Shown here: piece after piece, positions 15,051 through 21,723 of the stretch | How the letters are laid out: the number at the start of each line of letters is the position of its first letter | How positions within the stretch are numbered: the stretch's first letter is position 1 | Source: Enhydrobacter aerosaccus | GTDB taxonomy: Bacteria > Pseudomonadota > Alphaproteobacteria > Reyranellales > Reyranellaceae | Length of the DNA: 33,591 bases | Direction of reading: 5' to 3' | Assembly: GCA_903839865.1 (NCBI GenBank) | Contig: CAIMEE010000410.1 | Coordinates: 1 to 33,591, forward strand | The notes under the pieces: model-generated | The model's database searches: none | Seen by the model: the letters and a program-made list of their open reading frames with translations, nothing else | Told to the model about the DNA's origin: nothing | Program-made: the position numbers and the translations under genes

Positions 15051-16943
15051 TTAGATTTCGATTCGGCTGCCCAGCTCGACGACGCGATTGGCGGGAAGCT
15101 GGAAGAAGTCGCCGGCGTTGGACGCCACCCTCGCCAGCACGAGGAACAGCTTCTCCTGCCAGCGCGGCAGGAGCGGCCGGCTTGCTTCGACGAAGCTGTT
15201 GCGGCCCACGAAGTAGGAGGTGCGCATCGGGTCGAAGGGCACGCCGCGGTCGGCCAGCGGCGCCAGATCGCGCGGCACGTCGGGTTGTTCCATGAAGCCA
15301 TAGCGCAGGATCACGTGATGGATGCCCTTGCCGAGATGGGCGACCGACGCGCGCGCATTGGGCGGCACGTAGGGCTCGTCCGGGACCTGCACGGTGAGCA
15401 GCACGACCTGCTCGTGCAGCACCTCGTTGTGCTTGAGATTGTGCAGCAGGCAATTGGGCGCGTTGCCGGAGAACGCCGTGAGATAGACGGCGGTGCCCTG
15501 CGGGCGATGGACGCGGCCGGGGCCGATGCTGCCCAGCAGCTTTTCCATGGGCAGCGCGCCTTCGTTCTCGCGCGCCGCCACGGCCATCCGGCCCTTGAGC
15601 CACGTCCACATGGCCGTGAAGATCACGAGCGCAAGGACAAGCGGGACCCAGCCGCCCTGCAGGAACTTCACCATGTTGGCCGACATGAGGGTGGCATCGA
15701 CGATGGCGAAGGTGCCCAGCACGACGATCGTGCGCAGCCAGCTCCACTTCCAGACGCGCAGCGCCAGGACGGACACCAGGACGGTCGTGACCAGCATGGT
15801 GCCGGTGACGGCGATGCCATAGGCCGCGGCGAGATTGGTCGACGACTTGAAGGCCAGCACCAGCACCACGACGCCGATCAGCTGCATCCAGTTGATCGCC
15901 GGCACGTAGATCTGGCCATGCTCGCTGGCGGAGGTGTGCGTGATGCGCACGCGTGGGCTGAGGCCGAGCAAGGCCGCCTGCTGCGCCATCGAGAAGGCAC
16001 CGGAGATCGTGGCCTGCGAGGCGATCACCGTCGCCGCCGTCGCAAGGCCGACCAGCGGATAGAGCGCCCAGCCCGGCGCCATCAGGAAGAACGGATTCTC
16101 GAGGGCCGCCGGGTCGGCCAACAGCAGCGCGCCCTGCCCATAATAGTTCGTCAGCAGGGAGGGAAGCACGACGATCAGCCACGCCATGCGAATCGGTTTG
16201 GCCCCGAAATGACCCATGTCGGCGTACAGCGCCTCAGCACCTGTAACGGCCAGGGTGACGGCGCCCAGCGCCACGAAAGCCACGAAGCCGTGCCGGTAGC
16301 AAAAGCCGACGGCCTCCAGGGGCGACAGGGCCGCGAGCACACTTGGTGCGGCCACCACCTGCCTCAGCCCGAGCACGAGGAGGATGCCGAACCACAACAG
16401 CATGATGGGCCCGAACCAGCGTCCGACTCCCGCAGTGCCGTGGTGCTGGACGGCGAACAGCCCGACCAGCACGCCGAGCGACAGGGGAATGACCAGCGGT
16501 TCGAGCGCCGGCGTGGCGGTGTTGAGGCCTTCGATGGCGCTCAGCACGGAAACGGCCGGCGTGAGCAGGCAGTCGCCATAGAACAGAGCGGCACCGGCCA
16601 TGCCGAGCATGAGATAAAGGCTTCGCCGCCCTGCCGAGATCTCGGTGCGGCGCGACACCAGCGCCATGAGGGCAAGCACGCCGCCTTCGCCGCGGTTGTC
16701 GGCGCGCATCACGACCATCACGTACTTCAAGGTGACGATCACGATCAGCGCCCAGGTGACCAGCGACAGGATGCCGAGCACGTCCTCGTGGATCGGCTTC
16801 AGCCCGGTGAACTCGCTGAAGCATTCCTTGATCGTGTAGAGCGGGCTGGTGCCGATGTCGCCGAACACGACGCCCAGCGCGGCCAGCGAGAGACGGGCCG
16901 TACGCTTGCGGCTTCGTGGGCTGGCGCTTCCGTCATCGGACAT
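15051..16943 (-). CDS. kup: KUP-family low-affinity potassium transporter
   Basis: 630 residues, the usual length for Kup/HAK/KT transporters, which import K+ with H+ across the inner membrane. The N-terminal signature LGVVFGDIGTSPLYTIKE is intact, followed by about 12 membrane helices; typical segments include GGVLALMALVSRR, LFYGDCLLTPAVSVLSAIEGL, TGAEALYADMGHFG and SQATISGAFSMAQQA. The soluble C-terminal domain runs from about residue 455 to the end. The ATG at 16943 is preceded by a GGAGG site, somewhat far away (about 13 nt). The gene is adjacent to but on the opposite strand from the kdp region, so the two systems (constitutive low affinity and inducible high affinity) form one potassium island. 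No defect seen. Confidence 0.96.
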   Translation of the reverse strand: MSDDGSASPRSRKRTARLSLAALGVVFGDIGTSPLYTIKECFSEFTGLKPIHEDVLGILSLVTWALIVIVTLKYVMVVMRADNRGEGGVLALMALVSRRTEISAGRRSLYLMLGMAGAALFYGDCLLTPAVSVLSAIEGLNTATPALEPLVIPLSLGVLVGLFAVQHHGTAGVGRWFGPIMLLWFGILLVLGLRQVVAAPSVLAALSPLEAVGFCYRHGFVAFVALGAVTLAVTGAEALYADMGHFGAKPIRMAWLIVVLPSLLTNYYGQGALLLADPAALENPFFLMAPGWALYPLVGLATAATVIASQATISGAFSMAQQAALLGLSPRVRITHTSASEHGQIYVPAINWMQLIGVVVLVLAFKSSTNLAAAYGIAVTGTMLVTTVLVSVLALRVWKWSWLRTIVVLGTFAIVDATLMSANMVKFLQGGWVPLVLALVIFTAMWTWLKGRMAVAARENEGALPMEKLLGSIGPGRVHRPQGTAVYLTAFSGNAPNCLLHNLKHNEVLHEQVVLLTVQVPDEPYVPPNARASVAHLGKGIHHVILRYGFMEQPDVPRDLAPLADRGVPFDPMRTSYFVGRNSFVEASRPLLPRWQEKLFLVLARVASNAGDFFQLPANRVVELGSRIEI

Positions 16944-16973
16944 CTCGGTACTCGTGCCTCCGTGAGCGCGCGG

Positions 16974-17001
16974 GTATTGCGCCGCAGCGAAGCGGGGTCA
17001 A
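16974..17001 (-). promoter_or_regulatory. Candidate sigma-70-type promoter for kup
   Basis: On the minus strand, TTGACC (17001-16996) and CAATAC (16979-16974) are separated by 16 bp and end 30 bp before the kup start. The -35 hexamer is good, the -10 is poor. Tentative. Confidence 0.3.
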
Positions 17002-17361
17002 TGGCCTTTTTAGGGTGCCGGAACCTTGATCTCACGGCATTGCGCTCGGTGTGAAGTGCCGGACGGCCTCGAATTTCATATGCGGCGACAACGGCGGACG
17101 GGCCTGCCACGTCTCGAATCTTTACATCCCACCTTTTAGGTATCGAGGCGTCCAGAGGAAGGGCGTCGCACCTGCCGATCTTTGCCGCTGCTCTCAAAGT
17201 GTTCGCGCTCGCCGCTGCGCTCTCTTGCCTCGGGGCCCCGCGCCCCGCGCCCGACAGCTTGCCGCGGGTCAAGGCGAGAGATCCGGCCTCCCCGAAATTG
17301 CAATGCCGCATCTATTTCGAATGTGCGCACACCGCTCTCGCCGCCCGCAGGAGTTAGTCAG
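17002..17361. other. Intergenic region between kup and the 157-aa gene, no gene seen
   Basis: About 360 bp without a convincing coding frame: the open frames here have no ribosome-binding site and read as low-complexity Arg/Pro. It must contain the promoter of the rightward gene at 17362. There is a GC-rich palindromic patch around 17231-17245 (GGGGCCCCG). I did not find the CCTAYG repeat architecture that marks the kdp side of this island. Confidence 0.5.
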
Positions 17362-17835
17362 ATGATTGCCCAGCCCGAACGTGTCGCCGAGATCGAGCCT
17401 CCGTCTATCGCCGCGGTCGACGATGCGTCGTGTACGACGCAGGTCGATCGCGTCATGGCGATGACCCATCTGCCTTGCTCGGCGCATGTCGCGCTGATCG
17501 GCCATCACACGTTGCCGTCCATGCTGGCGCTCCTGAAACACGGCTGCGGCGCCGTGCGCTGCCTGCGGCCGGGCGCGCCGTCCCCGGACCGCGAAATCGC
17601 CGACCTCGCCTGGATCGTGGACGTCCGGGGCGATGACGAACTCGACGAAGCGCTGCATGCGGCCCGCGTCAGGCTCACTCAGAGAGGCCGCGTCGTGGTC
17701 GAAGGTGCGGGCTGTGCCGGCCTTGCCGCCATCGGTGACCGCGCCACGGCCGCCGGTCTCCACTTCGTGTCGTTCGATCACGTCGCCAATCGTGTCGTGC
17801 TGGCCATCCAGCCACGTCTCGCGCTGGCTGCGTAA
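17362..17835 (+). CDS. Unrecognised 157-aa protein in the potassium island
   Basis: The ATG at 17362 is preceded by GGAG at a good distance; an in-frame ATG at 17182 would add 60 low-complexity residues and is rejected. No family recognised. The order of predicted strands and helices is Rossmann-like: VALIG at 43-47, a helix (LPSMLALLKHG), AVRCLRPG at 64-71, LAWIVDV at 82-88, a helix (DELDEALHAARVRL) and RVVVEGAG at 110-117. This resembles half of a methyltransferase-type fold, but without the glycine-rich cofactor motif. Cytoplasmic by composition, with four cysteines (C24, C39, C62, C67) plus C118. It is followed 8 nt later by a small membrane ORF. Location between kup and kdp suggests, but does not show, a link with potassium homeostasis. 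Confidence 0.65.
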   Translation: MIAQPERVAEIEPPSIAAVDDASCTTQVDRVMAMTHLPCSAHVALIGHHTLPSMLALLKHGCGAVRCLRPGAPSPDREIADLAWIVDVRGDDELDEALHAARVRLTQRGRVVVEGAGCAGLAAIGDRATAAGLHFVSFDHVANRVVLAIQPRLALAA

Positions 17836-17843
17836 AGAGCCCC

Positions 17844-18038
17844 ATGACCGCAAGTCGCGTCCATGAAGCGGTGCAAGACCGGTCGGCCGCGGTCCGCAAT
17901 GGCGCACGCCTGGCCAGAACGCTCCTGTGCCTGGCCATCGTTGCCTTCCTCGTCGTAGCGCTTCGGCTCGGCGTCTACGAATATTTTCACGGGGAGGGCC
18001 ACGTGCTCAAATGGCTGTGGAGCGCTTCATCTTCCTGA
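17844..18038 (+). CDS. Small single-pass membrane protein, hypothetical
   Basis: 64 residues, starting 8 nt after the preceding stop, with a weak AAAGAG site. One hydrophobic helix is clear at about 26-44 (TLLCLAIVAFLVVALRLGV), preceded by a basic N-terminal segment (positive inside) and followed by YEYFHGEGHVLKWLW. No family recognised. It is likely co-transcribed with the 157-aa gene, and a strong hairpin overlaps its stop codon. It could be a regulator or small subunit of a membrane transporter in this potassium island, but this is speculation. Confidence 0.5.
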   Translation: MTASRVHEAVQDRSAAVRNGARLARTLLCLAIVAFLVVALRLGVYEYFHGEGHVLKWLWSASSS

Positions 18039-18043
18039 AGCGC
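18022..18043. terminator. 8-bp hairpin between convergent genes, probable terminator
   Basis: GCGCTTCA (18022-18029) and TGAAGCGC (18036-18043) pair perfectly around a 6-base loop. The structure lies between the rightward small ORF and the leftward beta-barrel gene, where a bidirectional terminator is expected. No T-tract follows on either strand, so intrinsic termination is not assured. Confidence 0.45.
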
Positions 18044-18077
18044 GTCCGGTTTGGATCCTTCGTCCGGCATCGGCACG

Positions 18078-18938
18078 CTAGAAGCGCTGCGCGATGCCGG
18101 CATAGATCTGATAGGGCGGCGCGGCCGGCACCAGGCCGATGTTGACGCCGATATCGAGCTGGAAATTTGGCATCGGACTCCAGGCAAGTGCGAAGTCGGC
18201 GGTGTAGATATCGCGGACATCGCGATGGGTCGACCAGTTGGCGTAGATCTCGGCATAGGCCGTGACGCTCTCCCCGATCTTGTGATTGATATTAATCAGC
18301 GCGGGAAAATTGGCGTGATAGCTGTCGTCGTTCGGGTTCTTCAAATAGTCGACCTCGCCCATGACGATGGCATTGAAGCCGGCGGGAAGGGCAATGGCGA
18401 GGGGAGCGATCAAGCCGCCTTCGGCATAGCGATTTCCGACGCCAAGCGGTGCCGTGGGAATTTTCACGTAGGGAATCAGCGCCATGGCGGTGGTGCCGCC
18501 GTCGTTGCCCCACAGGTTCACCTTGAAGCGGGTGAAGACGTCGCCGAACCCGCTGACCATCGAGGAGGCGCCCGTGCTGGGCGTTGTCGTCACGATGCTG
18601 TTGTAGGCAGAAAAGTTGACCTCGACATCCACGTTGCTGAGCAGGCCGAGCTTGAACGTCGGGTTGCCGATGACCCAGCTCGAAATCTGGCTGTCGGGCG
18701 TGCTCGTGTTGTCGAAGCCGTGAATGAACAAGTCGCCTTCATACTGGAAGTGACCGGCATCGACCGTATACGGCACATTCGATTTGGTCGGACGATCCGT
18801 GTTGAAGTCGCGCATCTTGTCCGTTGGAGTCGGGTTGAAGAGCGTATACGGGCCCGTGTCCTGCGCCATGGCCTGGGAGGAAGCGAGGATTGCCGACGCG
18901 GCGACCGACGCCAGCAACAGACCGGTTGAGCGAAACAT
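18078..18938 (-). CDS. Outer-membrane beta-barrel protein (phenol MetA-degradation/transporter-like)
   Basis: 286 residues from the ATG at 18938, chosen because it begins a clean signal peptide (MFRSTGLLLASVAASAILAS, cut after AMA-Q) and follows a TGAGG site; an in-frame ATG at 19031 would add 31 non-signal residues. The mature protein is rich in alternating hydrophobic/polar strands (FKLGLLSNVDVEVNFSAYNS, TAYAEIYANWS, FQLDIGVNIGLVPA) and ends in IAQRF; a terminal phenylalanine is the classic beta-barrel assembly signal. The overall pattern fits the transporter/MetA-pathway-of-phenol-degradation family of outer-membrane proteins, whose substrates are mostly unknown. A copy of the CCTAYG repeat element lies 52 bp upstream, so it may share regulation with kdp. 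Confidence 0.75.
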   Translation of the reverse strand: MFRSTGLLLASVAASAILASSQAMAQDTGPYTLFNPTPTDKMRDFNTDRPTKSNVPYTVDAGHFQYEGDLFIHGFDNTSTPDSQISSWVIGNPTFKLGLLSNVDVEVNFSAYNSIVTTTPSTGASSMVSGFGDVFTRFKVNLWGNDGGTTAMALIPYVKIPTAPLGVGNRYAEGGLIAPLAIALPAGFNAIVMGEVDYLKNPNDDSYHANFPALININHKIGESVTAYAEIYANWSTHRDVRDIYTADFALAWSPMPNFQLDIGVNIGLVPAAPPYQIYAGIAQRF

Positions 18939-18989
18939 CTTTGCCTCACAACTTGTGCACGATTGCGGCGCGATGAAATACGAAGGTGC

Positions 18990-19041
18990 CATACGATTGC
19001 CATGTGGCTGGGGGCGCGGCCCTGTAGGCATTCCATAGGAA
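18990..19041 (-). promoter_or_regulatory. Putative KdpE-type operator upstream of the beta-barrel gene
   Basis: On the minus strand: TTCCTATG with CCTATG at 19039-19034, CCTACA at 19028-19023 (exactly 11 bp on) and CGTATG at 18995-18990 (exactly 33 bp further). This matches the architecture of three plus-strand copies at 19077, 19321 and 19697. The lower edge is 51 nt from the start codon at 18938. Hexamer positions are seen directly; KdpE as the ligand is inferred from the OmpR-family 11-bp repeat rule. Confidence 0.55.
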
Positions 19042-19076
19042 AATCCGGCGCCGCGTATTGATGCACGTCAAACGAG

Positions 19077-19128
19077 TTCCTACGCCGCGCCTATGGCGGG
19101 GCTTCGTCCGCCCTCTCGCATTCCTACG
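19077..19128 (+). promoter_or_regulatory. Putative KdpE-type operator upstream of the first 27-aa ORF
   Basis: CCTACG at 19079-19084, CCTATG at 19090-19095 (+11) and CCTACG at 19123-19128 (+33). The first and third hexamers are preceded by TT. The third hexamer ends 53 nt before the ATG at 19182. CCTCTC at 19112, also in 11-bp register, may be a degenerate extra half-site. Confidence 0.6.
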
Positions 19129-19145
19129 CCGCGATCGTCTCCTAT

Positions 19146-19176
19146 CCCTCGTCCGGCTCGATACGGACGAGGGAGG
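19146..19176 (+). promoter_or_regulatory. 10-bp hairpin overlapping the ribosome-binding site of the first 27-aa ORF
   Basis: CCCTCGTCCG (19146-19155) pairs perfectly with CGGACGAGGG (19164-19173) around an 8-base loop. The Shine-Dalgarno GGGAGG (19171-19176) shares its first three bases with the 3' arm. In the mRNA this would partly hide the ribosome-binding site, a plausible translational control element. The leader of the second 27-aa ORF shares the ATCCCTCGTC segment but forms only a 6-bp stem (CGTGAC 19757-19762 with GTCACG 19775-19780). Confidence 0.5.
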
Positions 19177-19181
19177 TCGCA

Positions 19182-19265
19182 ATGCTCGAGGTTCTGCTTC
19201 TCGCCGTCGGCGTCGTGCTGTTCTGCCTGCTTATTGCCTACGAGCGCATGACCAACCGGCTGTGA
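19182..19265 (+). CDS. 27-aa membrane microprotein, KdpF-like size (copy 1)
   Basis: 28 codons including TGA, with a strong GGGAGG ribosome-binding site. The product is one hydrophobic helix: it begins MLEVLLLAVG, continues LLIAYER and ends TNRL. It is homologous to the 27-aa ORF at 19796: the two are identical at 13 of 27 positions with conserved ML(E/D)V, IAY and (N/D)RL. Size and topology resemble KdpF, the small subunit that stabilises KdpABC, but the true kdpF is the separate ORF at 19890. It lies downstream of a copy of the CCTAYG operator. Two independent copies with good ribosome-binding sites make chance unlikely. Function unknown; a Kdp-associated membrane peptide is the inference. 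Confidence 0.6.
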   Translation: MLEVLLLAVGVVLFCLLIAYERMTNRL

Positions 19266-19320
19266 CGTTGGCTTCGCCTCTGCATGGTGCAGGGATAGAC
19301 CCTGCCCGTTACCGGAAAAT

Positions 19321-19370
19321 CCTACGGGATTCCTATGCCCGCGGCCTCCGCTTCGTCTCGCATTCTTATG
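19321..19370 (+). promoter_or_regulatory. Putative KdpE-type operator upstream of the 53-aa ORF
   Basis: CCTACG at 19321-19326, CCTATG at 19332-19337 (+11) and CTTATG at 19365-19370 (+33). The segment between the second and third hexamers shares cttcgtc and tctcgcatt blocks with the copy at 19077, indicating a duplicated upstream region. The last hexamer ends 38 nt before the ATG at 19409. Confidence 0.6.
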
Positions 19371-19408
19371 GGAAGCGGCCCCACCTTGAGGCCAACAGGA
19401 AAGCCGCC

Positions 19409-19570
19409 ATGTCCAATCTCGCTCCCTCGCTTGCCGTCACGAAGACCCAGTCGATTGCCGGCGCGCCCGTTGCGCGGCAGGTACTCTTCGAGATCGGCGT
19501 CATTCTCGCGCTGCATCTCGCGTTCGCGCTGGCCGTGACGAGCGCATTGCAATTCCTCAGTGATTTTTGA
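19409..19570 (+). CDS. 53-aa single-pass membrane protein upstream of kdp, hypothetical
   Basis: 54 codons from the ATG at 19409, with an AGGA site 9 nt upstream. The N-terminal half is polar (MSNLAPSLAVTKTQ, then APVARQVLFE). The C-terminal half is a membrane helix (about 28-48, IGVILALHLAFALAVTSAL) ending QFLSDF. No family recognised. A longer frame beginning at 19058 has no ribosome-binding site and crosses the first 27-aa ORF, so it is rejected. The gene follows its own copy of the CCTAYG operator and precedes the second 27-aa ORF, so it is probably part of the kdp-linked set of small membrane proteins. Confidence 0.55.
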   Translation: MSNLAPSLAVTKTQSIAGAPVARQVLFEIGVILALHLAFALAVTSALQFLSDF

Positions 19571-19696
19571 AGCGGTTTTGCAATCGGCTTGACCTGAATC
19601 GAGGGCGCCCGGTCGCGCGCATTCCAAGATCACAAAGGAAATCCTCGTCGCAAGCTCAGGCGTGCAGCCTGCGAAGGCTTCGGTGCCGCCTCGAAA

Positions 19697-19748
19697 TTCC
19701 TATGGCTTCCCTATGCTCGGTCCTGCTCACCATCCTCGAAACCCTACG
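19697..19748 (+). promoter_or_regulatory. Putative KdpE-type operator upstream of the kdp operon
   Basis: CCTATG at 19699-19704, CCTATG at 19710-19715 (+11) and CCTACG at 19743-19748 (+33). The third hexamer ends 47 nt before the second 27-aa ORF, which is tightly linked to kdpF, so this copy is the likely main kdp promoter region. The Escherichia coli KdpE half-sites (TTTATA and TTTACA, also 11 bp apart) share the YYTAYR pattern. Confidence 0.65.
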
Positions 19749-19795
19749 TCCATTCGCGTGACAACCCATCCCTCGTCACGACCGGGAGCGCTTCG

Positions 19796-19879
19796 ATGCT
19801 CGATGTAATTCTCTTGGCTGCCGGCTGTGCCTGCTTCGCCGTGGCGATCGCCTACTCCTACACCTGCGACCGACTGTGA
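19796..19879 (+). CDS. 27-aa membrane microprotein, KdpF-like size (copy 2)
   Basis: 28 codons including TGA; a GGGAG site lies upstream. The product begins MLDVILLAAG, continues AIAYSY and ends CDRL: a single hydrophobic helix with three cysteines. It is homologous to the 27-aa ORF at 19182 (13 of 27 identical). Its stop is 10 nt before the kdpF start, so it should be the first cistron of the kdp operon. Function unknown; it may be an additional small subunit or assembly peptide of the Kdp pump. Confidence 0.65.
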   Translation: MLDVILLAAGCACFAVAIAYSYTCDRL

Positions 19880-19889
19880 GGGCCCGGCC

Positions 19890-19979
19890 ATGATGCTCGA
19901 ATACATCCTCGGCGCCGCGGTGACGCTCGGGCTCCTGTCTTACCTGGTCTACGCACTCGTGCGTCCCGAACGCTTCTAG
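19890..19979 (+). CDS. kdpF: KdpF, small subunit of the K+-transporting ATPase
   Basis: 29 residues from the ATG at 19890 (a second ATG follows at 19893), with an AGGG site upstream. The sequence [20 protein letters not shown] followed by ALVRPERF fits KdpF: a single helix with LxYLVYAL and a C-terminal ERF. KdpF is a lipid-like stabiliser of the KdpABC complex in the inner membrane. It is followed 25 nt later by kdpA. Confidence 0.9.
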   Translation: MMLEYILGAAVTLGLLSYLVYALVRPERF

Positions 19980-20004
19980 GCAGCGGTTTCAGAAGGCAAC
20001 ATCC

Positions 20005-21708
20005 ATGACTCTCAACGGCTGGTTTCAGATCGCGCTGTACAGCGCGATCATCCTCCTCCTGGTAAAGCCGTTCGGCGCCTACATGACCGCGGTCTTCGCC
20101 GGCGAGCGCACGTTCCTGTCGCCGGTGCTGGGTCCGGTCGAGCGCGCCTGCTACCGGCTGTGCGGTGTCGACGAGCGCACCGACCAGCACTGGGTGGCCT
20201 ATGCGGTCTCGATGCTGATGTTCAGCCTGGTGGGCTTCCTGAGCCTCTACGCGCTGATGCGCCTGCAGGCGTTCCTGCCGTTCAACCCCGCGGACCAGTC
20301 CGCGGTCGAGGAAGGGCTCGCCTTCAACACGGCGATGAGCTTCACGACGAATACCAACTGGCAGTCCTACGTGCCCGAGACGACCATGAGCTACCTGGTC
20401 CAGATGGCGGGACTGACGGTGCACAACTTCGTCTCCGCCGCCACCGGCATCGCGCTGGCGGTGGCGCTGATCCGCGGCTTCGCGCGCCGGTCGGCCAAGG
20501 GCATCGGCAATTTCTGGGTCGATCTGGTGCGCTGCACCCTCTACGTCCTGCTGCCGATTTCCGTTGTCGTCGGGCTGTTCTTCGTCTGGCAGGGCATGCC
20601 GCAGAATCTCGGCGCCTATACCGAGGTCACGACGCTCGAGAGCGCCAAGCAGGTGATCGCCCAGGGACCGGTCGCGTCCCAGGAAGCCATCAAGATGCTG
20701 GGCACCAACGGTGGCGGCTTCTTCAACGCCAACTCGTCCCATCCGTTCGAGAACCCCAACGCCATCACCAACCTGGTCCAGATGGTGCTGATCTTCTCGA
20801 TCGGCGCGGCGCTCACGAACGTGTTCGGCCGCATGGTCGGCGACCAGCGCCAGGGCTGGGCCGTGTTCGCTGTCATGGGGCTGTTGTTCCTGGGCGGCGT
20901 CGGGGTGGCCTATTGGGCCGAGGCGGCCGGCAATCCCGCCTTCGCAGCGCTCGGCATCGACGGCGGCAACATGGAAGGCAAGGAAGTCCGCTTCGGCATC
21001 GCCAATTCGGCGCTGTTCGCGACGGTCACCACCGATGCCTCGTGCGGCGCGGTCAATTCCATGCACGACAGCTTCACGCCGCTCGGCGGGCTGATCCCGC
21101 TGTTCAACATCCAGTTGGGCGAGATCATCTTCGGCGGCGTGGGCTCGGGCCTCTACGGCATGCTGCTGTTCGCGATCCTCGCAGTGTTCATCGCCGGCCT
21201 CATGGTCGGGCGCACGCCGGAGTATCTCGGCAAGAAGATCGAGGCCAAGGAAGTGAAGATGGCGATGCTCGCCGTGCTCGTCCTGCCGTTGGCGATCCTG
21301 GGCTTCGCGGCGATCGCCACGGTTGTCGAGGCGGGGTTGGCCGGTCCGGCAAACGCGGGTCCGCACGGGTTCAGCGAGATCCTCTATGCCTACACCTCGG
21401 GCACGGGCAACAACGGCAGCGCCTTCGCCGGCATCAGCGCCAACACGATGTTCTACAACACGACCATCGGACTCGCGATGTTCATCGGCCGCTTCCTGAT
21501 GATCGTGCCGATGATGGCGATCGCGGGCTCGCTCGCGGCCAAGAAGATCGTGCCGGCATCGGCCGGCACCTTCCCCACACACGGTCCGCTCTTCGTCGGC
21601 CTGGTGATCGGCGTGATCGTGATCGTGGGCGGACTCACCTACTTCCCGGCGCTCGCTCTCGGCCCCCTGGTCGAGCATCTCGCGATGAATGCCGGTAATC
21701 TCTTCTGA
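20005..21708 (+). CDS. kdpA: KdpA, potassium-binding channel-like subunit
   Basis: 567 residues, full length. KdpA is a K+ channel-related subunit that captures K+ with micromolar affinity and passes it to KdpB. The four selectivity-filter loops are present: [43 protein letters not shown] and [13 protein letters not shown]. About ten membrane helices are evident, starting with [18 protein letters not shown]. It lies between kdpF and kdpB (15 nt before the latter), transcribed in one operon. No defect seen. Confidence 0.97.
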   Translation: MTLNGWFQIALYSAIILLLVKPFGAYMTAVFAGERTFLSPVLGPVERACYRLCGVDERTDQHWVAYAVSMLMFSLVGFLSLYALMRLQAFLPFNPADQSAVEEGLAFNTAMSFTTNTNWQSYVPETTMSYLVQMAGLTVHNFVSAATGIALAVALIRGFARRSAKGIGNFWVDLVRCTLYVLLPISVVVGLFFVWQGMPQNLGAYTEVTTLESAKQVIAQGPVASQEAIKMLGTNGGGFFNANSSHPFENPNAITNLVQMVLIFSIGAALTNVFGRMVGDQRQGWAVFAVMGLLFLGGVGVAYWAEAAGNPAFAALGIDGGNMEGKEVRFGIANSALFATVTTDASCGAVNSMHDSFTPLGGLIPLFNIQLGEIIFGGVGSGLYGMLLFAILAVFIAGLMVGRTPEYLGKKIEAKEVKMAMLAVLVLPLAILGFAAIATVVEAGLAGPANAGPHGFSEILYAYTSGTGNNGSAFAGISANTMFYNTTIGLAMFIGRFLMIVPMMAIAGSLAAKKIVPASAGTFPTHGPLFVGLVIGVIVIVGGLTYFPALALGPLVEHLAMNAGNLF

Positions 21709-21723
21709 GTTGAGGGCAAGGTC

